Assembly (NCBI RefSeq): GCF_947507565.1
Contig: NC_089187.1
Span: 1,612,001-1,676,000, forward strand
DNA from: Oscarella lobularis
Taxonomy: Eukaryota; Porifera; Homoscleromorpha; Homosclerophorida; Oscarellidae
Direction of reading: 5' to 3'
Length of the DNA stretch: 64,000 nucleotides
Shown here: piece after piece, positions 15,001 through 26,900 of the stretch
How positions within the stretch are numbered: position 1 is the first letter of the stretch
Layout of the letters: every line of letters starts with the position of its first letter
Notes under the pieces: generated by a model
Database searches by the model: none
What the model saw: only the letters and a program-made list of their open reading frames with translations
What the model was told of the DNA's origin: nothing
Program-made: the position numbers and the translations under genes

Positions 15001-18000
15001 GAAGCGTTTTTCAGAAAGCCGACGACGTCGTCGGCGAGATCGCTCGCCGCTTCGTAGCAAATTCTTCTCGCCGCGTCGACGTGCGCTTCCAGCGCGACGA
15101 GAGTCGTGTTCACCGTGCCGCACACCGCGCTTTCCACCGAATCGACAATAGCCTGCATTTCGTCCAATCCGGCGTCAACTAAGTCGGAACTGAAAATCGG
15201 ATTGAAACCGAGCTGTTCAACGATGTTCGTCACTTGACCGACGACAGAATCGCCGCTAAGTTGAGTTCGAAGATCGTCGATGACGGCTTTCGACGAATTG
15301 AGCGTCGATTTGAACCGGCTGACAAACGTCTGAAATTGAGTCACAAGCTCTTTGGCAACGGCATCTCCTACGACAAAACCGCGACGAAGCCCGTCGACGA
15401 TCATAGCGCCTTTGTTGATAAAAGTGGTGAAATTCTTGGCCATGTCAAGAACTCGATAGAACGTCGAAAGACCGGCCGATTCGACGACGCCTAAAAGCTT
15501 ATCGGAAACACCGGCGAGAGTCGCCGAAACGGCCGGTACGTCTAAGATAACGGACGCGTTAAAGTTGAGTATCTGATCGGCTATTTGACAGACGACCAAG
15601 CCGAACTGCGTTGCCGGCTCGTCGGGAAACGAGTCCACGACGTCGGTAATAGAGTTCACAATGTTCGTCACGTTGGCAACGTAACCACTCAACCGGTCGA
15701 TCGGCTCGGTGACGTAGACGACAACCGAGTGACACATGGCCGTCAAATTTGCGAGTTTCGGCTTTAGAAACGAGTCCACAACGATCTCCAGTTGCGCGAT
15801 AATTGTGCCAGCCATATCTAGATTGCGTAGCTGCAATACGTAATCGTCTACGGCGTCGATGTACGATTCGGCGACGTAGCTCGCGTTGATAGCCATATCG
15901 AGCATATTGACGCCCCGATTAAAGCCGTCGATTATAGGCTGAATTGGCGCTATGAGACGACTGATGTCAGAGAACTCGTTCTCGAGAAAGTCCAACGTGC
16001 GCAGAACTTCGACGACGAGCGGCGCGATCGCGTTTCGCACTTCGCCGACGACTTTGCCGGCCGTGTCAAGAACTCTATTGAGCAAATTCGAGAGAAGGCT
16101 ATTCTTAAAGGCGACGCCGGCGACGAAGAGCGCCTGAGCGTCGACCAAATCGACGTTGAGATCGAACATGTGAAGACGCGTTTTCGCCTCGTTGTGACTG
16201 TCGACGACGAACTGGCCGTCGAATATCGACAGGTAGGTTTGCACGAGATTGCGCAGACCCGCCGTCAACGCGGACTTCATATCCAAAGCGCCGATGTCGA
16301 ACGAGAACGACTTATCGATGCCAAAATCGCTGTCGACGAGAGGCTTCAAGGGGTCGAGGGAACGCAGCGATCGTTTCACCAGCGTCTCCTTCACTTCTCG
16401 CGCCGAACGCAATCGCTCGCCGCGCCTCAGAGCGTCGAGCGAAGCGGGATCGGTTCGTCGCGTGAAAAACTCTCGCAAGGTCGACTCCGAGTGAAGGCGC
16501 TCGTCGATCGATCGACGGTACAGGACGGCGAGAGTTTCCACGGCGACGTCGGTCACCTCGACGACGCGTCCAATCATCGCTTTGACGGCGGCAACGTGCT
16601 CTTCCGACGTCGATGTCGCGCTCTTCAGCATCTCGACGTAGATCGGTTCGACGTCGCTCCAATTGTAACGACGCAATCCGAATAGAGCGATTGATCGGAC
16701 GTTAGCCGACGGATGCTGAACGAGTTCGGAGAGCGTCAAAAAGCTTTTGTTGTGCGCCGCATTTCCAAGCGCTCTCGCGTACGTCGCCACGTGGTCGTGC
16801 ACGTGGCCGCGAACGGAATGCGAACGCAGTCGCGACTCCAAGTGCGTCACGATCGTATTCGCCGTCCCGGCTCGAGCGACTCTAGCTATGACACCGAGAG
16901 CCGATACGGCGGCGCGCCGTTCACCCATCGTCACGTGATCACTCGTCGTACATGACAAGTTGAAGAGAACGTCAATGAGACGCGAATGAGGATCGACGAT
17001 GTCGCGCGTCGACGAAAGAGCGCGAAGACGATGGGAGGCTGGCAGCGACGCGTTCGAGACGATTTTGATGAGGCACTCCTGCCCGTAGTGCGATTCGCCG
17101 AGAACTTGAACGACGTACTTCCAACGATACGACGAAGGGCTCATCTCGCGGCAGACGACGTCGACGACGCGTCGGCTTAAGAAGTCGTTCTTGCGCACCA
17201 AGTCCTTCAGTTTCAGAACGCATTTCGATTGCTCGAGCGTCGGAACGGACTCGTCGACGCAATCGAGCAACTGGTTGATATCCGTAGGAGGCTTCTGAGT
17301 CTCGTCGCCGAACATTGCTAAAGGAATCGACTTTCCTTTCGGTATCTTGTGCGACACGGCGACGCCGTCTTTGGTCATCGACGCGACGTTCGAATGACCG
17401 ACGGAACGCCGGTTGCGCTTCTCGTAATCGTTGCATATCTGCCGGAAAGAGAGTTTCGAGACGGCGCGCATGCGCATGCGATGCTCGCCTTCTCCCAGGA
17501 CTACGTCAGGCCGTTTTCCGTCGCTCGTGTGCGGCATGTGACCGACGATGTGCCGATCGGACGAGCGAAGAAAGCTGCCGTTGTAGAAGCGAACGAAATG
17601 ACGACGTTCCTCGTCGCGACTGCCCGGACGACGTCGTTCCATGGATAGCCAATCGTAATCGGCGTGACTGTACGTCTTCGTCACGTGATATTCGTTGTAG
17701 CCCCTTCCTCGTCGTACGGAAAAGCGACTGCGATGACTTCCGCTGCTGTCCGCATCCGGGGACTCGTACTCGTCAAGATGACTCAGAGTCATATTGATGC
17801 CGAACGAGGAAACAATGCCTATATAGATTTCAGCTCAAGAAAAAGAGACAATATTATTATTTTCTTTTTTCACCTTTTTTGATTGCCAAAACTTCCGCGT
17901 CGGTGCTTTGGGGATAGAAGACGTTTCGGATGACGCCGTTGCTTTCTTGAACGAAGTAGAATTCGCCGGCGAGCTTCTTTGCCAAATCCTTGTCCGGTTG

Positions 18001-18644
18001 AGAGCGCTTTATCACGAAGAGAGGATCGCTGACCAAACCGCGGGGATTTTCCAATTTCATTTCGAGCAGCCACGACGACTCGGAGTATCTCCCGAGTGAA
18101 AAGAGTTTGATCTAAACTTTTAGGGATAACTGAATGAAAATAATTCGTCGCGTGCGATGACGTCAATCGTGCCGAGTTAATTAATTGCATTATGGCAACG
18201 TCGTTCTCACGCGATATAGAAAGCGAAAGCGCCAAACGGCTGCGCGTGCACTCTAACGCGAATCAGGGCGAATAAAAATAATGGCAACGCGCTAAAAGCC
18301 CTTCGAGAATGATCTTCCTGGGCACTTCCGGGAGCAACCTTCGCGGGTTTTGTTCGACTTACCTCTGCGGCCATTCCAAGTCCTCCGCTGGTCATTGATT
18401 GAAATCCCAATTGCATGATGTAATTGTAGAGTAGACAGCGAGCCGACTCGTGAGCGTAACCCAGTTCTAAGCCAGCTTTCGCTTCCCGAAAGCTTTGGCC
18501 TTCGGTTGTCGTCTTTGCGTCTTCCTCGCCGCGATTGCCAGCAGCATGAGCAGAGGCGCAGATGATAAGAAAAATCGCGACGTAAGCGCCGCAGAAAGCG
18601 TTCACATGCCGCCGCTTTGCTAAATAAAAGACCTCAAGCTGCAT
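1..18644 (-). CDS. Giant secreted LLTP (vitellogenin/MTP-like) plus FN3-like repeat protein, 3' partial, split by a transposon
   Basis: Exons on the minus strand: 18644-18363, 18111-17874, 17818 down to 2256, then 486-118 after a transposon, then 59 to beyond the window. ATG at 18644 precedes a signal peptide (hydrophobic run AYVAIFLIICASAHA). Exons 1-3 give the LLTP N-terminal barrel: SSWLLEMKLENPRG, FYFVQESNGVIRNVFYP and VLAIKKGIVSSF match the family motif before NIKRGIL. An alpha-helical HEAT-like stretch follows (about residues 340-640), then a long amphipathic region to about 1500. A polybasic site lies at 2107-2113. After it come about 24 FN3-like modules, broken near 4340-2900 by a non-repeat, possibly propeller-like segment. 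The family moves lipid extracellularly or in the secretory pathway; the fused repeats suggest a matrix or circulating protein (inference). As it stands the frame stops inside the transposon at 2247; without the element the codons join as TTC AAT / AAT GTG. Its downstream domains probably resemble the paralog at 34510-41302. Confidence 0.88.
494..541 (+). repeat. Left terminal inverted repeat, 48 bp
   Basis: Exact reverse complement of 2208-2255. It contains a run of six G, and near the inner end a CACGTG palindrome within GTCACGTGAC. Confidence 0.95.
574..1626 (+). CDS. Transposon-borne protein of unknown function (350 aa)
   Basis: ATG lies 33 bp inside the left TIR of the element at 494-2255, so the protein belongs to the transposon. 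I see no DDE/D catalytic triad, zinc finger or signal peptide. The middle has ENALRFACGFIPFKLIGKH, later NKGGLFQVNDAAYNLF and EEVVRTRLP. This arrangement distantly recalls the C-terminal part of P/THAP9-like and related transposases (GYV..KL, then GGL..sD..f..E), but that is weak. After about residue 330 (nt 1548) the +1 frame continues a sensible sequence (KDFLFDTLLYSLFDASEKD), suggesting a frameshift or an unspliced small intron near the 3' end. It could be an accessory protein or the remnant of a longer transposase. Confidence 0.6.
   Translation: MEVVRDAFRGLLQSEISSTLSPRHQQVQKDLRFLLASSESEVFELFAEKLTGELAQRLPALKKGSRQSSICEQAQVAFYKSSLAELSDSWACLYFSLGLPFSDPLLSQCVNRRIFESLLQLHIQHLITSSGSNASRMEEKEMEHQQEPLKRPVLSVDEENALRFACGFIPFKLIGKHAKKKDAKSQCIVRCLKALSQKSDSELLVEEAEDYECYTTVWLQKINKGGLFQVNDAAYNLFRSVEEVVRTRLPRRVMGGDEVDVVSSVCDNEEVNRQWESLSAHFDDPNQRSVLLREIVQLWVNARGFSLAASWLEQYKAAKHCLLQKTSYSTPCCILFSTRQRKTSRHCLEE
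1627..2207. other. Non-coding interior of the 494-2255 transposon
   Basis: Between the transposon ORF and the right TIR I see no convincing coding sequence beyond a short possible out-of-frame continuation of the ORF up to about 1645. It may hold the 3' UTR of the element gene. Confidence 0.5.
2208..2255 (-). repeat. Right terminal inverted repeat, 48 bp
   Basis: Exact reverse complement of 494-541. Beyond the inner end (before 2208) the sequences diverge, which fixes the length at 48 bp. Confidence 0.95.
12000..12020 (-). other. Polybasic proprotein-convertase (furin-like) site in the giant LLTP protein
   Basis: The minus-strand codons spell RRRRKKR followed by Q-E-D-E, at about residues 2107-2113. 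This fits R-X-K/R-R furin-type sites. It separates the lipid-transfer-like N-terminal part from a cysteine-containing beta-rich region and the FN3-like array, so the two halves may be separated in the secretory pathway. Cleavage is inferred from the motif only. Confidence 0.6.
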
Positions 18645-18889
18645 TGTGGTTGATGGGCCAACATCTAACAACGGGTTATGGACACGCTATTTTTGACATT
18701 TGCGTCAGTGTTTGTCGTGCACATGTACTACATGTGCAGAGCACTGAAAAATAATATCACTTTCTTGGCGTTGAAACCGATTAGATAACATGACAGAGCT
18801 AAGGCTGATCATGCACGTTTCTAGTCATTCATTACTGTGCCGTTTACTGGTAGATATCTAGACGGCTTTACTAAAGATTCGGTGTCTCA

Positions 18890-19790
18890 GTTCTTGCGTA
18901 GGCGCACTTGGTTTTTCTGAACCCAGCATGCACGGTGCGAGAGAAATTAAGTGTCTTCTTACTGTATTGCTTCTGAAGCGGCGACTTATACATGTGTGTG
19001 CTCTTATGTTCCTGTCCGCGTGTGAAAACATCGTAGTAGTGGCACTGTTTGTATAGGCAAGGAGTGCTTTCTAATCGCACGTCTTGGGGGAGAGTCACAT
19101 CCGGTTGCCGGTTACTCAGAACTCCGTGGAGACAAACTAATGAGTCAAAACAACGAGCTCTTATAAAGGCAACGTTGCTTGACGTTGGTTCCCTGATTGC
19201 TTGAAAGTATCAATGGTTTTTTTGAGAGTTGTAGTCTTGATTTATTATAGCGTCGGACAAATTTACTTCATAATACCTTTGCTATGTATAGCTCGTGTAC
19301 CAGTGGGTGCCAGACAACGTAACCAGACATTCTGTCACACTATCACAAATTCATTGATTTTGAATAGAAGTGGCGTAAGCAAAGGAACACCTTAGGATTA
19401 CGCGATTGCGTTTAGACTACCGAACGAGGTCCGGACACATCCGGTCTTTTGTTCTTTCTTCCTTTACATTGAACGAAAGCGCCCGTGATGCAGCGCGCCG
19501 GCTTTCGTAAACAGGCCAATGCCGTTAAACGGTAGGAATGCGATAAACAATCCGAAGCATTTCTTGATATACTCCATCGCTAGTTTTGCATCTCACACTC
19601 GGCTTCCGAACCGTGGGTGCACGTTCAGGAAACGGCAACGCGGATTTTATTGCTGTACGAGAGAAATCTGTGAGACCTACCTGAGGCAGGCTAGCTCTTT
19701 CTTCAGGTGGAATACCCGGAACGGCGCAGAATTAGCGTATAACTACAACAACACGCTTGAGAGCTAGTCAGACCAACGGGTGCCTTCGTT
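18890..19790. repeat. Tandem duplication, unit 1 (intergenic, divergent promoter region)
   Basis: This block matches 19760-20815 in direct orientation with an offset of about 0.87-1.03 kb. Shared landmarks include CTTCTGAAGCGGCGACTTA (18970 and 19840), CAAAACAACGAGCTCT (19146 and 20160), GGACACATCCGGTCTTT (19433 and 20463) and CCGAACCGTGGGTGCACGTT (19606 and 20622). There is no convincing ORF. It lies between the divergent starts of the two giant genes (18644 minus, 20983 plus), so it may carry regulatory sequence. Confidence 0.85.
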
Positions 19791-20815
19791 TTATGTGTCT
19801 GCACTTACGGTGCGCGAGAAAGTTTCTTCTTACTGTATTGCTTCTGAAGCGGCGACTTAAGAAATTGACTTCACCGCGCCCTTACGTTCTGATTTGCTTG
19901 TTCGCGTGTGAAAACATCGCAGTTGTGGCACTGTATGAAAAGGCAAGGAGTGCTTTCCAATCGCACGCCTTGGGGAAGTCACATCCGGTTGCCGGTTATT
20001 CTGAACTCCTTCGAGTCAATTAGATAATAAATGAGTTGGTTTTTATCGCATGATGCGCCGTGTACGAATTGCTCACACGTGGAATAGCAATATTCTCACC
20101 AAACAGTCAGAAGTAGGGAGGCATAGCAAACGCTTAGAAAAGAACGAACGTGAAAACCTCAAAACAACGAGCTCTCACATGAAGGCGACGTCGTTTGAAG
20201 TTGGTTCTTTAGTTTTTTTTGAAAGTATCAATGCCATGTCGTCTTTTCTGACTGGTAGTCGTTTGTGATTTACTTCCTCGTCGGACAATTTTTCCTCAAA
20301 AAATACCTTTGACATTGCTCGAGTACAATAGTGTCGGTGTCGGATCCGGCTCAAAACCAGACAACGTAACAAGAGTTACAAGACATTCAGTAATTTTGTT
20401 GTTATGCCTTTGAAAAAGGAATGACGTAAGCCGGGTCCGAACGCCATATAGGAGTTTCGTTTGGACACATCCGGTCTTTCGTTCTTTCTCCCTTAGCGCA
20501 CCGGCATTCGCAAACAGGCCAATGCCGTATTCGGTAACAGGTAGAAATGCGATAAACGATCTGGAGAATGGAGCGGTCACGGTGTTCGGCTCTACGGCTA
20601 ATTTTGCGTCTCACTCGATTTCCGAACCGTGGGTGCACGTTCAGAAAACGGTAAACCGGATTTCATTGTTGGACGAGAGAGATCTGTGAGACTTGCCTAA
20701 GGCAGACTAGGTCTTTCTTCAGGCGCTGCACGGCCCGGAACGTGGCAATAATTGCAACGACGCGCTGGCTTATTATCTATTCAGACCAACGGAGCCTTCG
20801 TTTTATGAGTACGTG
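19760..20815. repeat. Tandem duplication, unit 2
   Basis: Direct-orientation partner of 18890-19790, diverged by substitutions and indels (for example an insertion near 20025-20150). The rest of the 2.3 kb between the divergent genes (18672-18889 and 20816-20982) shows no recognisable feature. Confidence 0.85.
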
Positions 20816-20982
20816 TATATATAGGTAGTCAGGCACCCGTTACGATAAAAAATTGATTTCGACGCAAGACAGAATCTAACGGTCGGCGATAAGCCGCTTT
20901 GGACTCTGAACAGTTTTGCATGCATGCGAGCTGTTTGTCTCGTCTCATTGCTCTTTCCTAGGCAATTTTCTGTCTTTCTAGA

Positions 20983-23900
20983 ATGACGAAAACTTGCCTA
21001 GCGTCATTTTTATTGCTTCTTTCTAGCTGCACAATCCGCTTTGCCGCAGCGTCGAATTGTGCAAGTAAATTGCGTCAATTGCACACATTTATTTACTAAT
21101 TCAGACTGGATCCTTTAGTCGATTGCAAGTATACCGAATGGACGCCTTGGAGTTACAGTTATAAACAAGGCTTCTACCACCTTCAAAAGCGCCACTTCCG
21201 AAAGAGATCGGTCACTGAATTCGATTTCGGAAGCGGAACCGCGTGCCCGGCGCTCACAGTCGATACGCTCATATCCACGCAAAGTTGCCGCGTCCTTGAC
21301 TTCACCTCAATACCCCCTTATCCTTATTACATTATCGAAGACGCGAGAAATGGTATATCAGGGACTGATTCGTGTTATGTAAGGTTTAACAACGACAAAA
21401 AATGGCGTTTGTACGAATTTTGTCTTCGCTACATCTAGGTAAGCAGCGGCTGCGAGAGCTGGCCCGCAAAGTTGCAATATGATATGGTCGAGGCCGGAGT
21501 GCAGTGCGACACCGGCAGCACGACGGATCGAGATGACACGTGTACAATGATTCATGATGAAAACGGGCATACCCACGCCAGGTGCATTGGAACGCCCTAC
21601 TCTTGCCGGCCGTGCGATTATCAGGACGGCTACAGGTGCACGCTGAAGAGCGGCTATTGCGTTATTGATTCGTTGTGTCGTGCACAATCCGAAAAAAATC
21701 CGGATAACCAATGCCAGGTTAGCTGCTCCCACGCAATTAAAAAGGCAGATTCTTTAATAAACTTAGCCGGGCTCCACTAACTGCCCTTTTCTTTTCCCTG
21801 GTCTCCGAGGACTTTATCTCAAAGACCAGGGAAAGGGGTCTGGTGCAAGCAAGACGAAATAGAACTGACCTCTCTGTTTTCGGTGCAGTGGTGCGACGTC
21901 TGTTCGCAAAACGACGCGTGGACGGACATGAACGGGCAGCAGTGCGACGACGGCAAACTCTGCACAAAAGACGACCAGTGCCGCGATGGCACGTGCGTCG
22001 GGACGCCGTTTACCTGCGAAAGTTGCGAAGAGTGCTCCGGCGACGGCTGCAAAGTGAAGGACGGCTTCTGTGAGATCGACAACGTCTGCTACAATGACCA
22101 GGAGCCAAATCCCAGCAACTTACAGTGTCTGGTGAAAAGAATTTTTACCCGTTGCATGTCCCCGTATTAATCTTTGTCATTCAGATATGCGACTCTTCGA
22201 AGTCCAAGTCTGTCTGGACTTCGCGAAACGCGGAGTGCGACGACAGCGACCTTTGCACGCACAACGACTTTTGCCAGACGGATGGCCTGTGCGAAGGCGT
22301 TCTCCTCTCCTGCAATCTTCGGTGCGAATCGTGCGACGGGACGAATGCGTGTCAAGTCGAAGGATGCGTGATCGACGGCGCGTGCGGCTGTCTCGTCGAC
22401 GGCGAGTGCTACGCAGACGGCGCCGAAAATCCGGCCAATCAGTGCCAATTCTGTCACACGGGAAACAGCCGAACGGCGTGGACCGACTACGCCGACGGGA
22501 AAGAGTGCAATGACAGCGATCCGTGCACGAGAGACGACGCTTGTCACTTTCAAATTCAATCGGCGATCTGCAGCGGAACCGACTTTTCGTCGGAAGCCGC
22601 CTGCACGGAAGCAGAGATAGAGAAGGAGAGGGATATGAAACTCCGGGTCACGTGATCTATTTAGATGAGTAGAGGTGAGTAGAGGTCTGTTGCCCTTTTT
22701 ACCCGGATGCGCTCGTAACGAAGGCGGCTATTTGTACTGCATCTGAGAGAAAATGTTCGGTACGATCTTTCGGAAGCCTGGAAACCAGTGTCGCTAGAGA
22801 AACCCTGCCCAGCCCTACGCGTAACGATGCATAAAACCACGGTAGACGCGCGCATTATGCGGAGATGGTCTTTTGCTCCCTCCTGCGTTTTTTTGCGACC
22901 GCCAATATTCTCGCAAATGGGCCCAAACAAAAGCACAAGGGTCGGAGAATAGACATAGGCTCAACTCTCGACGCTGGCATCTGCCGTTCCGCTGATAAAC
23001 AGCAAAATAGGCGTTTTCGCCACGTCACCTTTTGCTCCCTCCTGTGGCAAGAACATTAGGCGAGCTTGTTCGCTGCTATTTTACCCGCGTAGACCATTTA
23101 TCTGTGAAGAGACTTATGCTTGATCTTATCCAATATTGCTTCTTCTAAAGAAAAAATTAATTTTTTTCTTAACTCCGACTTTGTACGATTTTCCACTCTC
23201 TCTTATCGTTGTGATGCCTCGAAAGCTTCGCTTACATCTTCGCAAGTAGCAGAGATATATTGATTAAAAAAAATAAACGAAAAGCGAAGATTGATGGATC
23301 ATAAGGTGAATCGCTGCACATAACGGGCGCGCCTTCCGTGGTTTCATTCATCGTTACACGTAGGGTTGGGTAGGGTTTCTCTAGCGACACTGGTTTCCAG
23401 GCTTCCGAAGACCGTAGCTCTCAGATGCAGTACAAATAGCCGCCTTCGTTACGAGCGCATCCGGGTAAAAAGGGCAACAGACCTCTACTCATCTAAATAG
23501 ATCACGTGACCCGGAGTTTCATATCCCTCTCCTTCTCTATCTCTGACGGAAGTGAGTCCGTGCGTCAAGGAGACGTACTGCGACGGCACCGAGTGTCGGC
23601 CCGTTTACTACGCGTCCGATCGTCAGTGCTATACAAAAATGGACGATTGCGACTATCCGGATCTGTACTGTAGCGGCAATCACGCCGAGTGTCGCTACTG
23701 CGTCGACGAGGGCGCGTGCACGTCCGTGACGCCGGCGAACTCACCTAAACCCGTTCGCGGCGTCAACTTGCACTACGCGGCGACGTTCGTCTACAAGACG
23801 GAAACGTCCGAGTATCTCGACGTCGTCTACGCGCCAAACGGAAACGGCTATTTGATGTTGACGAGTGCAAGCACGATTCGAATACGATTTCAGAACTACA

Positions 23901-26900
23901 CCGTGCCGTGCGACGGCGTCACGTTCCACTGGCGGATTCTTCGCACGGCCGACGACGTCGTCGTCTATTCGCAAGTCAACGAAGCGGGCAGCGACGGGAC
24001 GTCGGACGTCGAGGCGGTCGAAACATTGTCGCTCGACAACGGCGACGTCTATCGAATCGTCATCGATGCCCGGAACGTGCGCGACGTGAGTTCGGTCGAC
24101 GAGACGAACGATATTTTGGTCGACACGACGGATCCCCTTATGGGGGACGTGTACGACGGAAGTGCCGTCGAAGGCGATCGCGACTATCAGACGAGTACGA
24201 CGACGATTACGGCACATTGGGACCCGGATGCATTAGTCGACGACGAAAGCGGCATGAATACGAGTTCGTACGAGATGGCCGTTGGGACGGCGGCCGGCGA
24301 CACTGACGTCAGTGACTACGTTTATGCCGACGTGTCGAGCGCAACGGTGAACAGTTTGAATCTCGTGGACGGTGTGACGTATTATGTGACGTTGAAGGTG
24401 TCCAATTTGGCTGGAATCGTTTCGACGGCTTCGTCGGACGGCGTCACTGTTGACGTCACGGAACCCGTTCCCGGAACTCTGACGATCGTTGCTAGTACGA
24501 CGGACGCGAGCCGAATCGACTACATTGTAAATCGGACAAATCGAATAGTTTCTTATCTTAGAGACTGTCAAGATCCCGAGAGCAGCATACTGGAAACGAA
24601 GTATCGCGTTTGCGTTCGAAAGGTTACCGAGACGACGGACACGGCGTGCAACGACGATAGCGTCTACGCCTGTTCCGATCCTCTTTCGTGTTTCATGGAC
24701 ATTGAACTTGATGTCTACGACGCCAGCGAAATCCTGGATGATGACGTATTGATATCCGGGTATTACTACACTGTTGTTCTTCAAGTGACCAACGGTGCTG
24801 GAGCTACTGAGACGCTTCCATCCAATGCTGTTCTTGTCGACTATAGCGCGCCTACGGTCGGAACGGTGCTCGACGGCACGTCCGATCCTGAAGCGGACTT
24901 CCAGGCCGACAATACGTCTCTTCATGCCCGGTGGTCTGGCATGAAAGACGAGCAGAGTGGGCTCGACTATTGCCAGTTGGCCGTCTACAAGAATTTTGGA
25001 ATTTCCGGCGAAAGTATTGTCTCGCCGTTCGCAGACGTGTCGCACGAAGGCGAAACGACCGTAACGAACCTTGTTCTTTCCACGGGAACGCGTTACTATT
25101 CCGTCGTCAAGTGCTACAACAAGGCGGGACTATTTAGTCTCTCGTCGTCAGACGGGGTCCTAATCGACGCCGTTTCTCCGACGCCGACCGAAATCAAAGA
25201 CATTCGCTACGAAGAGAACATAGTCGACGTGAACGCCGATGCCGACTATCAGACGTCGTTGGCCGGAATCAAAACGAAATGGAAGGTCTTCTCGGCTGCT
25301 AGCGGTCTCGACGTCTGCCGTTGGTCGTTGAACGACGGCGAATGGACGCAGATACCGCCCTACAACGCGACTCACGTTCTCGCAATGCCGCTGAGCGAAG
25401 GCTACGTCTATTTCGCCGCCGTTCAATGTACGAGCTTTTCGGGACTCACGACAACGGCGAAATCGAACGGAATTACGCCCGACTCGACGGAGCCGTTTGC
25501 CGGCGTTGTTGTCGACTTGTGCCCCAATTTCTGCGGCATCGACGACGACGTTTCCTACACGTCGAGCGTCGACGTCGTGCGTTTTCGCTGGGACGGCTTT
25601 CGCGACGACGAGAGCGGAATCGCGTTGTACGCGTGGAATTACGACGAGGCGTGCAACGGCTTCTTTCTCCTGCCCGAATTTCACAATGTTCCTGTAGGGC
25701 AAACCGAGGCGAATGGCAACGTCACGCTCGTTCAGAGTACCGTCTATTGCGTCACGGTGCGCGCCACAAACGGCGCCGGGCTGACAATCGATGCTCAAAG
25801 CGACGGCGTTCTCGTCGATCACACGCCGCCGGACAAAGTCGCCGCGATGGACGGCACGAGTCCGACGACCGACGTCGACGCGCAGACGAGCAGCACGTCG
25901 TTTACGTTCACGTGGTCGTCGATCACCGACGCCGAATCATACATACTTTATCTAGAAGTCGGTCTCGGCTCGGAGCCGAACGCGGACGACACCGTTCCCA
26001 TGACGCCCGTGGGAAACGAGACGACGACCTACTCCTTCAACGATCTCAATCTCCTCGTCGATCAGGTCTACTTTGCAAAGGTTTGCGCGACGAACGGCGC
26101 CCGTTTGACGATGTGCGTTCACACGGACGGCGTCCTGATCGAAGTCCCGCCACCCGTGTGGGACACCGGCGTCGAGATCGGCGTCGTGCCGCCGCCCATT
26201 CGCTATCAGGCGAACAAAACGCATATGTTCTCCTACTGGTACAAATATCCGGCGTCGACAGTTACCGTCGATCGATTCGCTATGGGAATCGGAACGTCGA
26301 ACGAGTATCCTCCCGACCTCTTGGACTACGTCGATGTGGGAGCGAATCTTTCGTACGACGTCGACGTTTCTCTCGCGAAGGGCGTCACGTACTACGCTAT
26401 CGTTAAAATGTTTGAAATAGGCGGTAGAGAACACGAGCCCGTGCCTTCGTCGTACGGCGTCGTTGTCGACAGTACGCCGCCAGTTCCGCCGGCGACGGTT
26501 GTCACTCGTATAGTCGGCGAAACGGTCATCGAGGCGTCGTGGGAAGATTTCGTCGAAGTCGAAACGTTCGTTCGGTATTATAAATGTGCCGTTGGCACGA
26601 CTCCTTGCGGCGCCGAAGTCCATCCCTATGCGAACGTAGGTCGACGAACGACGTCGAGTCGACAAGTTGACTTCGTTTCGGGTCTCACCTATTACGCTGC
26701 CGTCACGGCTTTGAACGCCGCTGGATTGACGTCGAAAGCGTGTTCCGCCGGCGTCCTTTACGACGATAGCCCGCCTGTTGCCGGAAACGTCCGAGACGGC
26801 TCGGAAACAGGTAAGGATATTGACTATGGGACGAAAGATATAACGGTCGCGGCGAATTGGGAAGCCTTTGCGGACGGCGACAGCGGGGTGACGCAGTGCT

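Noticed and set aside
4204..16662. Many Arg-rich open frames antisense or out of frame to the giant LLTP gene
   Set aside because: They are by-products of GAC/CGT-rich codons in the real frame, with low complexity and no domain content.
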